Positions 27,501 through 34,974 of a stretch of 64,000 bases of DNA are shown one piece after another. The translations under genes and the position numbers were made by a program. The notes under the pieces are model-generated. The model was given only the letters and a program-made list of their open reading frames with translations. It had not been told where the DNA came from and searched no databases. The DNA is from Comamonadaceae bacterium OH2545_COT-014 (GTDB lineage Bacteria; Pseudomonadota; Gammaproteobacteria; Burkholderiales; Burkholderiaceae_C): the NCBI GenBank assembly GCA_003859965.1, contig RQYR01000002.1, positions 124,001-188,000 on the forward strand. The letters run 5' to 3'. How positions within the stretch are numbered: the stretch's first letter is position 1; each line of letters begins with the position of its first letter.

Positions 27501-27661
27501 GAGGAGCCATCCTTGGGATTACGCCCATCACTGAAGATGCGCACACCGGCCCTGATGATGGCGGTCGGCTCGTTTTCGGCATTCAAGCGCAGGATGGCCC
27601 ATCCCAGCGAGGTGGATCCCAGGTCAATCGCCAAGCGGTAGCGGAGAGTGATGGCAGGCAT
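24548..27661 (-). CDS. cas9: CRISPR-associated endonuclease Cas9, type II-C
   Basis: 1037 residues, the compact size of subtype II-C. RuvC-I: LAIDLGSTSLGWAIL with D13. Arg-rich bridge helix about residues 58-77 (TRRAARAMRRRRDRLLKRKA). RuvC-II: TEIVVELARDL with E545. HNH: RCPYSGVQIS (611-620), then EVEIEHILPFS with catalytic H633 and the following NNKTV. RuvC-III: RDDHRHHAVDACVIG with H773 and D776. All nuclease residues are intact, so it should cut both strands. The C-terminal ~200 residues (from about 840) hold the wedge and PAM-interacting part. Gene order cas9-cas1-cas2 with no csn2 or cas4 confirms II-C. The PAM cannot be read from the protein by eye. Confidence 0.99.
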   Translation of the reverse strand: MPAITLRYRLAIDLGSTSLGWAILRLNAENEPTAIIRAGVRIFSDGRNPKDGSSLAVTRRAARAMRRRRDRLLKRKARMMDKLIAHGFFPQAEAERKALESLNPYQLRAEGLQRALTPGEFARALFHINQRRGFKSNRKTDKKDNDSGALKTAISQLRQALAESNCQTVGALLWQRLQAGLGTRARYRETRTTTETGKNKIDKSYDFYIDRQMVADEFDALWTAQAAFNSSLFNDGARLALRDTLLHQRKLRPVTAGRCTLLPEEERAPLALPSTQRFRILQEVNHLRILHPDLREETLTLAQRDAIVALLESKGKVTFQTMRKALKLGDVVQFNLEDAKRCELKGNATTAALAKKELFGAAWHDFDETFQDDIVLRLVTEESEAELVQWLIENTGVDEVRATAIANAGLPEGYGSLSRKALKRIVPALRAEVITFDKAVQAAGFAHHSDLGFGFEHGDDEVQQIGERVIAATGEIKPVFAFKQLPYYGRALQRHVAFAKDKPRNEEERYGKIANPTVHIGLNQVRKVVNALIRRYGQPTEIVVELARDLKQSLEQKLETQRKQADNQKRNARIRAEIAPLLSISEERVKHADIQKWILWEELSSDAADRRCPYSGVQISAAMLLSDEVEIEHILPFSQTLDDSLNNKTVAMRQANRIKRNRTPWQARQDFEAQGWSYEGMLQRAERMPKAKRYRFAADGYERWLGEDKGFLARALNDTRYLSRVAKEYLKLICPSGVRVIPGQLTSMLRRHLGLNDVLGLDGEKNRDDHRHHAVDACVIGVTDQALLQRFANASELPKMQGRHKLAQDFEPPWPTYREHAARAVKSIWVSHRPDHGHEGGMMEETSYGISKDGRIKQRRKADGSQGREVSNLIRISEPTQSERHGVDANGQPLPYKGYVGGSNYCIEITRNDKGKWEGEVISTFRAYQIVRKHGVARLRNPGLAQNGKALIMRLMIDDCVRLELDGREETMRVVKIGSNGQVFMAPLHEANVDARNRDKNNPFSYVSKMAGSFQQAKARRVTISPIGELHDPGFKG

Positions 27662-27672
27662 GTTTGGCTTCC

Positions 27673-27701
27673 AGATAAAAGACTGCGTGCATTTGTATCA
27701 A
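27673..27701 (-). promoter_or_regulatory. Candidate cas9 promoter
   Basis: On the minus strand TTGATA (27701-27696) and TTATCT (27678-27673) are spaced by exactly 17 bases, a sigma-70-like pair. The -10 box ends about 11 bases before the cas9 ATG, so the message would have a very short 5' leader, which makes the call tentative. Confidence 0.4.
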
Positions 27702-27745
27702 GATGAACAATGCGTAACGACATTCTTGCGACCAGGTTCGTGAAA

Positions 27746-27768
27746 AATTTCCACATTTGCTGGAAATT
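27746..27768. promoter_or_regulatory. Perfect inverted repeat between cas9 and tracrRNA
   Basis: AATTTCCA at 27746-27753 and TGGAAATT at 27761-27768 are exact complements around seven bases. The site is midway between the divergent cas9 start and the tracrRNA anti-repeat, a position suited to a shared operator. No known binding consensus was recognised. Confidence 0.4.
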
Positions 27769-27812
27769 GTGTCTTTCGTGACATGCAACTGACGTAGACT
27801 TAGGCCCCATAC

Positions 27813-27910
27813 AGATCACTGGGATTTGTGCTCTAGCCGCTAACAAGCAGATGCTTTTTAGCTAGATGCAAAAAATGGAAGGCCCCGCATGCGGGGCCTT
27901 CGTCTTTTCT
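27813..27910 (+). ncRNA. tracrRNA of the type II-C system
   Basis: The anti-repeat (27813-27839, AGATCACTGGGATTTGTG then C then TCTAGCCG) is complementary to the plus-strand repeat over 27 bases with a single mismatch. It is followed by a small AAGC-AGAT-GCTT nexus-like hairpin near 27845-27856, a T-rich linker, and a strong terminator stem AAGGCCCC/GGGGCCTT (27879-27900) with a T-run. It is divergent from cas9, which starts 150 bp away. It should pair with crRNA for RNase III processing and load Cas9. The 5' end is not defined; the transcript may start some bases before 27813. Confidence 0.9.
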
Positions 27911-28080
27911 GGCGGGTAAGCGCACAAAGGGGGCAGAACAGGCGTCCCCGGGATGGCTGCATTTTCCTGGGCGGACTGTCCGGACTGTTTTCCAGGCTGC
28001 GCCAACGTGCAGTCTCTTGCCCATACCGCATCTGCTTCGTGCACGGGTCTGCCGCCCGGGCTGGCTGGGCAGGTGCCATG

Positions 28081-28101
28081 CGCGCCAAGTGGTTTGGCGC
28101 G
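28081..28101. terminator. Hairpin downstream of the DNA ligase gene
   Basis: CGCGCCAA-GTGGT-TTGGCGCG is a perfect 8 bp stem 19 bp past the ligase stop codon. It lacks a T-run, so it may be a Rho-dependent or processing structure rather than a full terminator. The rest of the 27911-28119 gap shows no gene. Confidence 0.35.
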
Positions 28102-28119
28102 TGGCTTGCCTGGGGTGTC

Positions 28120-29037
28120 TCAGCGCCGCGATGGCGCGATATCCGGGCCTGGGCCGGGCGGGCGCCAGCGCGGCTCGTCCGCACGCACACGCACGAAGCT
28201 GGCGAAGCGGGGCAGGCCGGTTTTTTCATGCACGCCGCGGTAGCGGTAGGTGACCCACGCGCCCACGGGCGGCGGGTGGTCGCGCTGTGCGTCGCTGAAG
28301 CCGGTGCCCAGGCGAAAGCGCCGTCCGTCCGGTGTTTCGACCAGCAGCGCGCCCAAGCGGCCAGCGTGCCGGCCTTTGCCGGGCAGGTGGGCGATGACGC
28401 GGGCTTCGGCGTCGTCATGCGTTTTGAGCTTGAGCAGATCGCCGCTGCGGCCGACGCGGTGGCGGGCGCTGCCCCGGCGCAGCATCAGCCCTTCGCCGCC
28501 GGCGCGGGTGATCTGGCGCAGCAGGGCGTGCAGTTCGGCCTCGCTGGCCACGCGGCGCTGCGGCACGGCGTGCAGGTAAGGGTTGCGCGCGGCCTGCACG
28601 GCACGTTGCAGGGCGGGCAGGCGTTCGTCGAAAGGGCCGGGGTGCGCGGGCAGGTCAAACGCCATGAAGCGCAGGCGGCGCCATGCGGCTTCTTGCGGTT
28701 GCAGGCGCAGCGCGGTGGATTGCACCTGGGCAAAGCCGCCGCGCCCGGCCCACAGCTCGCCGTCCAGCGGCGTGGCGGGCCAGCCCTGGGTGAACCAGGC
28801 GGGGGCGGCCACCTGCTCGCCGCCGCGCGTGAGCAGGCGCTGACCATCCCACAGGGCGCGAATGCCGTCGTACTTTTCGCTGACCCAGTAGTCGCCCAGC
28901 GGCAGGCCGTTGCGCCAGGGCTCGGCCAAGGCCAGCGGCGGAGGTGTTTGCGCGGTGGCGGGCGGCGGCGCCAGTCCCGTCAGTGCCGCCAGCCAAGCCC
29001 CGGCGGCCAGCGCAAGAAACAGGCGGCGGCGCGGCAT
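28120..29037 (-). CDS. Exported ATP-dependent DNA ligase (LigE-like)
   Basis: 305 residues with a clear signal peptide (MPRRRLFLALAAGAWLAALT to about residue 29), so it should act in the periplasm. The adenylation lysine is in SEKYDGIRALWDG (K55, motif I KxDG), followed by TPLDGELWAGRGGF (motif III region), EGLMLRRGSARHRVGRS (motif IV) and DLLKLKTHDDAEARVIAHLP (motif V), then an OB-fold with GTGFSDAQR. Periplasmic LigE enzymes in Neisseria, Vibrio and other bacteria are linked to competence and extracellular DNA. It is the far neighbour of the CRISPR locus, opposite comF. Confidence 0.88.
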   Translation of the reverse strand: MPRRRLFLALAAGAWLAALTGLAPPPATAQTPPPLALAEPWRNGLPLGDYWVSEKYDGIRALWDGQRLLTRGGEQVAAPAWFTQGWPATPLDGELWAGRGGFAQVQSTALRLQPQEAAWRRLRFMAFDLPAHPGPFDERLPALQRAVQAARNPYLHAVPQRRVASEAELHALLRQITRAGGEGLMLRRGSARHRVGRSGDLLKLKTHDDAEARVIAHLPGKGRHAGRLGALLVETPDGRRFRLGTGFSDAQRDHPPPVGAWVTYRYRGVHEKTGLPRFASFVRVRADEPRWRPPGPGPDIAPSRR

Positions 29038-29096
29038 GCTATTTTTTTGGTAGCTGCTTAGGCAGCAGGGGCGGGCGCTAAGGCTTTTTTCTTAAG
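29038..29096. repeat. Short interspersed repeat between ligase and fabI
   Basis: GCTATTTTTTTGGTAGCTGC, then a spacer and GGCGCTAAGGCTTTTTTC. Same general layout as the elements at 5481, 39758 and 45166 (GCTATT-AGCT, a GC-rich middle with GCGCTA, then a T or A run). The T-rich end could also help end the fabI transcript. Confidence 0.5.
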
Positions 29097-29115
29097 AAGA
29101 TAGCGGCGTGCGGGT

Positions 29116-29937
29116 TCAGCCGGCATCCACCATGTCGATCGACAGGCCAGCCGTCTGGCTGAAGCCGCCGTCCACGTAAGTGATCTCGGCGGTGACGCCG
29201 GCGGCCAGGTCGCTGAGCAGGAAGGCGGCAACGTTGCCCACGTCTTCAATGGTGACGTTGCGGCGCAGCGGGGCGGCGTCGGCCACGCGGCCGAGCAGTT
29301 TGCCGAAGTCCTTGATGCCGCTGGCCGCCAGCGTCTTGATGGGGCCGGCGCTGATGCCGTTGACGCGGATGCAGCGCCCGTCGGGCGTGCGGCCCACGGC
29401 TTCGGCCAGGTAGCGCACGGCCGCCTCCAGGCTGGCCTTGGCCAGGCCCATGGTGTTGTAGTTGGGGATGGAGCGCAGCGCCCCCAGGTAGCTCAGCGTG
29501 AGCAGGGCGGCCCGGTCGTTCAGGTGGGGCAGGGCGGCTTTGGCCATGCCGGCGAAGCTGTAGGCGCTGATGTCGTGCGCGATGCGGAAGTTCTCGCGGC
29601 TCAGGCCGTCGAGAAAGTTGCCTGCGATGGCCTCGCGCGGCGCGAAGCCGATGGCGTGCACGAAGCCGTCAAAGCGTCCCCAAGCCGCGCCCAGGTCGGC
29701 AAACAGGCGCTCGATCTGCGCGTCGTCGGCCACGTCGCAGTCGAACACGAGCTGGCTGCCGAACTCGGCGGCGAATTCGATGATGCGCCCCTTGAAGCGC
29801 TCGCCCACATAGCTGAAGGCCAGCTCCGCGCCCTGCGCATGGCAGGCCTTGGCAATGCCGTAGGCGATGGAACGGTTGGACAGCACGCCGGTGATGAGCA
29901 GCTTCTTGCCTGCGAGAAAGCCGGTTTTCTGGGACAT
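29116..29937 (-). CDS. fabI: Enoyl-[acyl-carrier-protein] reductase (NADH)
   Basis: 273 residues from the ATG at 29937, which has AGGAG seven bases before it. Reduces the enoyl-ACP double bond in the last step of each fatty acid elongation cycle and is the target of triclosan-type inhibitors. The FabI-specific cofactor motif [20 protein letters not shown] and catalytic Y150, Y160 and K167 ([20 protein letters not shown]) match E. coli FabI closely. A much longer open frame continues upstream on the same strand, but it is antisense to yejA and is rejected. Only 39 bp separate it from the divergent yejA start. Confidence 0.96.
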   Translation of the reverse strand: MSQKTGFLAGKKLLITGVLSNRSIAYGIAKACHAQGAELAFSYVGERFKGRIIEFAAEFGSQLVFDCDVADDAQIERLFADLGAAWGRFDGFVHAIGFAPREAIAGNFLDGLSRENFRIAHDISAYSFAGMAKAALPHLNDRAALLTLSYLGALRSIPNYNTMGLAKASLEAAVRYLAEAVGRTPDGRCIRVNGISAGPIKTLAASGIKDFGKLLGRVADAAPLRRNVTIEDVGNVAAFLLSDLAAGVTAEITYVDGGFSQTAGLSIDMVDAG

Positions 29938-29976
29938 GCGAAAGGCTCCTGATAGATGATTCGAAAAGGGTTTTTT

Positions 29977-31908
29977 ATGGGCCAGAATTCTCGCATGCGC
30001 CCTTTGCTGACTGCCCTTGCCTTCACGGCCTGCCTGCTGCCGCCCGCCTGGGCGGCCCACGGCTACGCGCTGTGGGGCGAGCTGAAATACCCGCCGGGTT
30101 TCGCCCATTTCGACTATGTGAACCCCGCCGCGCCCAAGGGCGGCGAGCTGCGGCTGGTGAGCAACCTGCGCGTGTCCACCTTCGACAAGTACAACCCCTT
30201 CACCATCAAGGGCAGCGCCCCCGCGTATCTGGGCGCGCTGATGTTCGACACGCTGCTCACCGGCGCGCTGGACGAAAGCGGCAGCGCCTACGGCCTGCTG
30301 GCCGAGGACGTGCAGGTGGCCCCCGATGGCCTGTCGGCCACTTTCCGCCTGCGCCCGCAGGCGCGCTTTCACAACGGCAACCCGGTGCTGGCGCGCGATG
30401 TCAAGCACAGCTTTGAAACGCTGGCGGGCCCGCACACCCTGCCGGGCTACAAAACGCTTTTGGCCGATGTGGCCGGGGTGGATGTGCTGGATGCACGCAC
30501 CGTGCGCTTTCGTTTCCGCCAGCCTAACCGCGAACTGCCGCTGACCGTGGGCGGCCTGCCGGTATTCAGCCACCAATGGGGGCAGGGCAAGCCGTTCGAC
30601 CAGGTGGTGATGGAGCCGCCCATCGGCAGCGGCCCCTACACCATTGGCCCGGTCAAGTTCGGCAAGGACATCACCTACGTGCGCCAGCCGGGCTACTGGG
30701 CGCGCGATCTGAACGTGCGCCGGGGCAGCTTCAACTTCGACCGCATCACCGTCCGCATCTATCGTGACCACACCGCCCGGCTCGAAGCCTTCAAGGCCGG
30801 CGAATTCGATTTGATGACCGTCTATTCCGCCGGTGACTGGGCGCGCCGCATGCATGGCAAGCGCTTTGCCACGGGCGAGCTGGTCAAGGGCGAATTCCGC
30901 CACCGGCTGCCCACCGGCTTTCAGAGCTACGTGCTCAACACCCGCCGCCCGCTGCTGCAAGATGCCCGAGTGCGCGAGGCGCTGGGCCTGGCCATCGACT
31001 ACGAGTGGATGAACCGGCGCATGTTCTATGGCAGCTACAGCCGCGTGCATGGCCTGTTCGGCCACACCGAATGCGCCGCCACCGGCACGCCCGATGACGC
31101 CCAGCTTGCGCTGATGGCGCCGCTGCGCGCCCATATTCCGCCTGCCGCCTTTGGCCCCGCCTACACGCCGCCGCGCACCGACGGCCATGAAAACGGCCTG
31201 CGCGAGAACCTGCGCCGCGCCCAGAAGCTGCTGCACGAAGCAGGCTGGCGGCTGGGCGAAGGCCAGGTGCTGCGCAACGCCCAGGGCCAGCCGCTGGCGC
31301 TGGAATACCTGGACAGCGCCGAAGCGGGCATGCGCACCGTGGGCCCCTGGATCCGCAACCTGGAAAAGATCGGCGTGCGCCTGCAATTCAGGCCCGTGGA
31401 CTTTGCGCTGTACCAGCAGCGGCTGCAAAAGTTTGATTTCGACATCGTCAGCATTGCCTACGGCGGCACGCACAACCCGGGGCAGGAATACGCTGACCTG
31501 TTCGGCAGCCGGGCGGCGGATGTCGAAGACTCCGGCAATCTGGCGGGCGTGCGCAACCCCGCCGTGGACGCGCTGATCGCCCGCATGGTGGCCGTCAGCG
31601 CCCAGCCCGACTTTCTGGCCGCCTGCCGCGCGCTGGAGCGCGTGATCACCCACAGCCACTACCTGCTGCCGCAGTGGTATTCGGCCGCGCACCGCATGGC
31701 CTACAACGCCTGGCGGCTGCAGCAACCGGCGGCCACGCCAGCCTACTTTGAAGGCACGGCCTGGGCTATTGAAACGTGGTGGGCGCGCCCGCAAACCCGT
31801 CCCTCGCCTGTTGCCCACAACCCGGCTTCCTTGCCCACGCATGACCTGCTGCCCCCTGCGGCCCCGGCTTCTGAAGCCCTGCCGCCCATGCCCGGCACGC
31901 CGCCGTGA
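29977..31908 (+). CDS. yejA: Periplasmic oligopeptide-binding protein of a YejABEF-type ABC importer
   Basis: 643 residues from the ATG at 29977, which has AAAAGGG six bases upstream; ATGs at 29956 and 29995 are alternatives. A signal peptide ([19 protein letters not shown]) precedes a type 5 solute-binding protein: [20 protein letters not shown] is typical of YejA, with PKGGELRLV and the conserved [12 protein letters not shown] and [12 protein letters not shown] segments. Yej systems import peptides such as microcin C. A Pro-rich tail ([20 protein letters not shown]) extends past the domain. The permease yejB follows 398 bp later, while yejE and yejF lie further downstream beyond an inserted block. 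Confidence 0.9.
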   Translation: MGQNSRMRPLLTALAFTACLLPPAWAAHGYALWGELKYPPGFAHFDYVNPAAPKGGELRLVSNLRVSTFDKYNPFTIKGSAPAYLGALMFDTLLTGALDESGSAYGLLAEDVQVAPDGLSATFRLRPQARFHNGNPVLARDVKHSFETLAGPHTLPGYKTLLADVAGVDVLDARTVRFRFRQPNRELPLTVGGLPVFSHQWGQGKPFDQVVMEPPIGSGPYTIGPVKFGKDITYVRQPGYWARDLNVRRGSFNFDRITVRIYRDHTARLEAFKAGEFDLMTVYSAGDWARRMHGKRFATGELVKGEFRHRLPTGFQSYVLNTRRPLLQDARVREALGLAIDYEWMNRRMFYGSYSRVHGLFGHTECAATGTPDDAQLALMAPLRAHIPPAAFGPAYTPPRTDGHENGLRENLRRAQKLLHEAGWRLGEGQVLRNAQGQPLALEYLDSAEAGMRTVGPWIRNLEKIGVRLQFRPVDFALYQQRLQKFDFDIVSIAYGGTHNPGQEYADLFGSRAADVEDSGNLAGVRNPAVDALIARMVAVSAQPDFLAACRALERVITHSHYLLPQWYSAAHRMAYNAWRLQQPAATPAYFEGTAWAIETWWARPQTRPSPVAHNPASLPTHDLLPPAAPASEALPPMPGTPP

Positions 31909-31965
31909 TTGCACCTGACGCGCCTGCATCCCTCCGGCCTGGCAGCGGCCGATGGCGGCTCGCTC

Positions 31966-32133
31966 ATGCTCATCCTGACCGGCGCGCAAGGCACGCTGCC
32001 GCCCGCGCAGCGGCAAGCCTTCATCGCACACCTGCGCCGCCTGCACGCCAGCTTGCCGGCTGGAGAGCGCGAGAGTGCTTCTGAACTGCTGGACTTCATC
32101 AAGCTGGCCGAGCGCGGCGCCGGGGCGCCGTAG
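31966..32133 (+). CDS. Possible small protein of unknown function
   Basis: 55 residues from the ATG at 31966 ([20 protein letters not shown]); the frame is open from 31909, right after the yejA stop. The sequence looks like a short amphipathic helical protein ([32 protein letters not shown]). Nothing was recognised. Its position between two operon genes and its non-repetitive composition make it a plausible gene, but it could be chance. Confidence 0.35.
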   Translation: MLILTGAQGTLPPAQRQAFIAHLRRLHASLPAGERESASELLDFIKLAERGAGAP

Positions 32134-32306
32134 CGGCGCCCCGGCTCCCCGGCTCCCGGCGCGGCCATGGGCATGGTTGAAGGCGTGAAGAAAAAAAGGC
32201 CGCCATCGCCCAACCTATCTCAAAGTTTGCTCTCTTTTTTGATGTTTCTGCCGTACCCGCTACCCCATATCGGCAGGCGCGGCGCTAGACTCGTGCACAT
32301 CTGCCC

Positions 32307-33341
32307 ATGCTCGCCTACATCGCCAAACGCCTGCTGCTGATGCTGCCCACGCTGCTGGGGGTGCTGCTGCTCACCTTCGTGGTGCTGCAATTCGTGCCGG
32401 GCGGGCCGGTGGAGCAGTACCTGGCCGAAGCCAAAGCGGGCGTGGCCGGGGCGGGGGCTGAGGGCGGCGGGGGGCTGGCCTATCGCGGCGCGCAGGGGGT
32501 GGATGAAAAGCGGCTGGCCGAAATCAAGGCGCTGTATGGCTTTGACAAGCCCGCGCACGAGCGCTTCTGGCAAATGCTGGGCCAGTTTGCCCGCTTTGAC
32601 CTGGGGCGCAGCTTTTTCCAGAACAAGGACGTGTGGCAGCTCATCCGCGAAAAGCTGCCCGTTTCCGCCAGCCTGGGGCTGTGGACGTTTTTTCTCAGCT
32701 ACCTGGTGAGCGTGCCGCTGGGCGTGGCCAAGGCCGTGCGCGCCGGCTCGCGCTTTGACCTGGCCACCACCGTGCTGGTGCTGGTGGGCTACGCCATTCC
32801 GGGCTTTGTGCTGGGCGTGGCGCTGCTGGTCATCTTTGGCGGGCAGTTGCAGTGGTTTCCGCTGCGCGGGCTGACATCGGCCCACTGGCACGAGCTGTCC
32901 ACCCTGGGCAAGATCACCGATTACCTGTGGCACATCACCCTGCCCGTGACGGCCATGGTGCTGGGCAGCTTTGCGGTGACGACCATGCTCACGAAAAACA
33001 GCTTTCTGGAAGAAATCCGCAAGCAATACGTGCTGACGGCGCGGGCCAAGGGGCTGTCTGACCGGCAGGTGCTTTACAAGCACGTGTTTCGCAACGCGCT
33101 GATTCCCATCGTCACCGGCTTTCCGGCGGCCTTCATCGGCGCGTTTTTCACCGGCGCGCTGCTGATCGAAACCCTGTTCTCGCTGGACGGGCTGGGCCTG
33201 CTGAGCTACGAGAGCGTGATCCGGCGCGACTACCCGGTGGTGCTGGGCACGCTATACCTGTTCACGCTGATCGGCTTGCTGACCAAGCTCGTGTCCGACC
33301 TGTGCTACGTGTGGGTGGATCCGCGCGTGAAGTTTGATTGA
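32307..33341 (+). CDS. yejB: Peptide ABC importer inner membrane permease (YejB)
   Basis: 344 residues with about six membrane helices. LAYIAKRLLLMLPTLLGVLL is the standard opening of the DppB/YejB family. A 35-residue Gly/Ala-rich insertion after PGGPVEQYLAEAKAG is typical of YejB, and LTARAKGLSDRQVLYKHVFR is the EAA loop that contacts the ATPase. The partner permease yejE is at 37188 rather than next to it, because about 3.8 kb of unrelated genes intervene. Confidence 0.93.
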   Translation: MLAYIAKRLLLMLPTLLGVLLLTFVVLQFVPGGPVEQYLAEAKAGVAGAGAEGGGGLAYRGAQGVDEKRLAEIKALYGFDKPAHERFWQMLGQFARFDLGRSFFQNKDVWQLIREKLPVSASLGLWTFFLSYLVSVPLGVAKAVRAGSRFDLATTVLVLVGYAIPGFVLGVALLVIFGGQLQWFPLRGLTSAHWHELSTLGKITDYLWHITLPVTAMVLGSFAVTTMLTKNSFLEEIRKQYVLTARAKGLSDRQVLYKHVFRNALIPIVTGFPAAFIGAFFTGALLIETLFSLDGLGLLSYESVIRRDYPVVLGTLYLFTLIGLLTKLVSDLCYVWVDPRVKFD

Positions 33342-33479
33342 GGCTGCTGAGTCATGGTCACTACGGCGCGCATGGCCAAGGGCAGCACGCCGGATGAGTA
33401 ACGTAGCATTGCAATGCTTTTCACTGTTTGAATGGCGCCGCTGGCCCGCAAGGCTGTGGTGCAAGAAAGGGAGACCCAT

Positions 33480-34892
33480 ATGCGCAAAACATCCATGAAA
33501 ACCTTTTTCCCTCATCCCGTGGCGCTGGCGGCCGGCATGGCCTTGGCGACCGGCGCGGCCTGGGCCCAAAGCTGGACGGCGCCTGGCAACCACAGCTACA
33601 CGGTGCCCGCCAACGTGACTTCCGTGAAGGTGGATCTGGCCGGCGGCGGCGGCGGCGGCGGCGGGTATGACAACAACAAGGCAGGCGCTGGCGGCGCTGG
33701 CGGCGCCTTGTCGGCTACGGTCAAGGTCAACCCTGGCGACGTGCTGTCTGTGGCGGTAGGCGGTGGCGGGCAAGGGGCCACGTCCAACTTTGGCCCTCGC
33801 CCGTCAGGGGGCGTGCGTCAGCCGAACGTGCCCGCGCCCTGGGGCGGTGCGGGTGGCACGGGTGGCTCCAGCGGCGGCAAGGGCGGCGAGCCGGGCAATG
33901 ATGGACAGGGCTTCAGCGGCGGCGGCGGCGGTGGCGGCGGCAGCTCCAAGGTTTCTTTCGACGCAGGCAGTTGGGCCGGCCGCAGCTTTGCGCTGCAAGC
34001 CGGCGGCGGCGGTGGCGGTTCAGGCGACAGCGTGACGGGTGCCGCTACCGATGGCGGCGCTGGCCTGGTGGGTACGGCTGCGCTGACCAGCGTCGCACAA
34101 TGCGCGAGCGGCCATGGCGCAGGCCGTGCGGGCGAGACGATTCAAGGCAGTCAAGGCCAGCCGGGCCGTGCGGGCCTGCCCATTGCCAAGGAAGACGGCG
34201 GCGGCGGTGGTGGCGGCGGCGGCGGCTACCCGGCCGGCAGTGGCGGCCTGTATGGCTATGACGGTGATGGCACGGGCTACCCGGGGGCATTTCCTGCCAC
34301 GGCGGGCGGCGGCGGCGGTTCATGCTTTTATGCCGCTACGGCAGGGCAGGTGCAGGTCGTGGCAGCGGCGTTGACGGGCGGCGCGGGCGGCCCGGCGGAA
34401 ACGAAGTGGCCGCCTGCAACGGGTTTCGCGCGTACTCGTGGCGGCGATGGGCAGGTGAAGATCACGCCTCTGACGGGCAAGATTGAAGTGCAACTCAATG
34501 CCATCGCCAACTGGCCGCCCGCGCAAACGGCCACCTTGCAGTTTCAGGCGACCTGCGGCGCGCAGACCTATGCGGGCAGCTTTACCTACAGCGGCGCGGC
34601 GGGCACGGCCGTGATTGACGGCGTGCCGCTGGGCAGCAACTGCACGCTGGCGCAAACCCTGCCTGCGCCGCCTGCGGGCTTTGCCTGGGGCACGCCCGTG
34701 CTGCCGAACGCGCCCATTGCCGTACTGCCCGATGCCGTACCCGTGATGGCGGTGAGCAACAGCCTGACGCCCTCGGGCAGCGGCTCGGGCAGCGGCGTGA
34801 CCGCCGTGCCCACGCTGGGTGAGTGGGCGTTGCTGCTCATGGGGCTGGGGCTGGCTGGCGTGGCTGCGCCCGCGCTGCGCCGCAAGGGCTAA
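33480..34892 (+). CDS. Secreted glycine-rich protein with IPTL-CTERM sorting signal
   Basis: 470 residues from the ATG at 33480 (AAAGGGAG upstream). A signal peptide (ALAAGMALATGAAWA) leads to a jelly-roll-like start WTAPGNHSYTVPANVTSVKV, then about 250 residues dominated by Gly runs of the glycine-rich-domain type. A later segment with GAAGTAVIDGVPLGSNCTLA precedes the tail VPTLGEWALLLMGLGLAGVA followed by basic residues: the IPTL-CTERM signal thought to be recognised by an exosortase-like enzyme for surface anchoring. No sorting enzyme is in the window. Repetitive GGC codons give strong compositional bias. It has no link to the transporter genes around it. Confidence 0.88.
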   Translation: MRKTSMKTFFPHPVALAAGMALATGAAWAQSWTAPGNHSYTVPANVTSVKVDLAGGGGGGGGYDNNKAGAGGAGGALSATVKVNPGDVLSVAVGGGGQGATSNFGPRPSGGVRQPNVPAPWGGAGGTGGSSGGKGGEPGNDGQGFSGGGGGGGGSSKVSFDAGSWAGRSFALQAGGGGGGSGDSVTGAATDGGAGLVGTAALTSVAQCASGHGAGRAGETIQGSQGQPGRAGLPIAKEDGGGGGGGGGGYPAGSGGLYGYDGDGTGYPGAFPATAGGGGGSCFYAATAGQVQVVAAALTGGAGGPAETKWPPATGFARTRGGDGQVKITPLTGKIEVQLNAIANWPPAQTATLQFQATCGAQTYAGSFTYSGAAGTAVIDGVPLGSNCTLAQTLPAPPAGFAWGTPVLPNAPIAVLPDAVPVMAVSNSLTPSGSGSGSGVTAVPTLGEWALLLMGLGLAGVAAPALRRKG

Positions 34893-34974
34893 ATCACAAA
34901 GACGCCGCCGCGCCGTGCGAAACAAGCCCGGCGCAGGTGGCGCATGTTTTTTGAGGCAAAGAGAAAGACTGACT

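Noticed and set aside
28081-28101. Second tracrRNA-like or sRNA terminator after the ligase gene
   Set aside because: The hairpin is perfect but has no T-run and no complementary repeat sequence nearby.
29938-32046. Long minus-strand extension of the fabI frame up to 976 residues
   Set aside because: It is antisense to the well-supported yejA gene, and the FabI start with its AGGAG site is clear at 29937.
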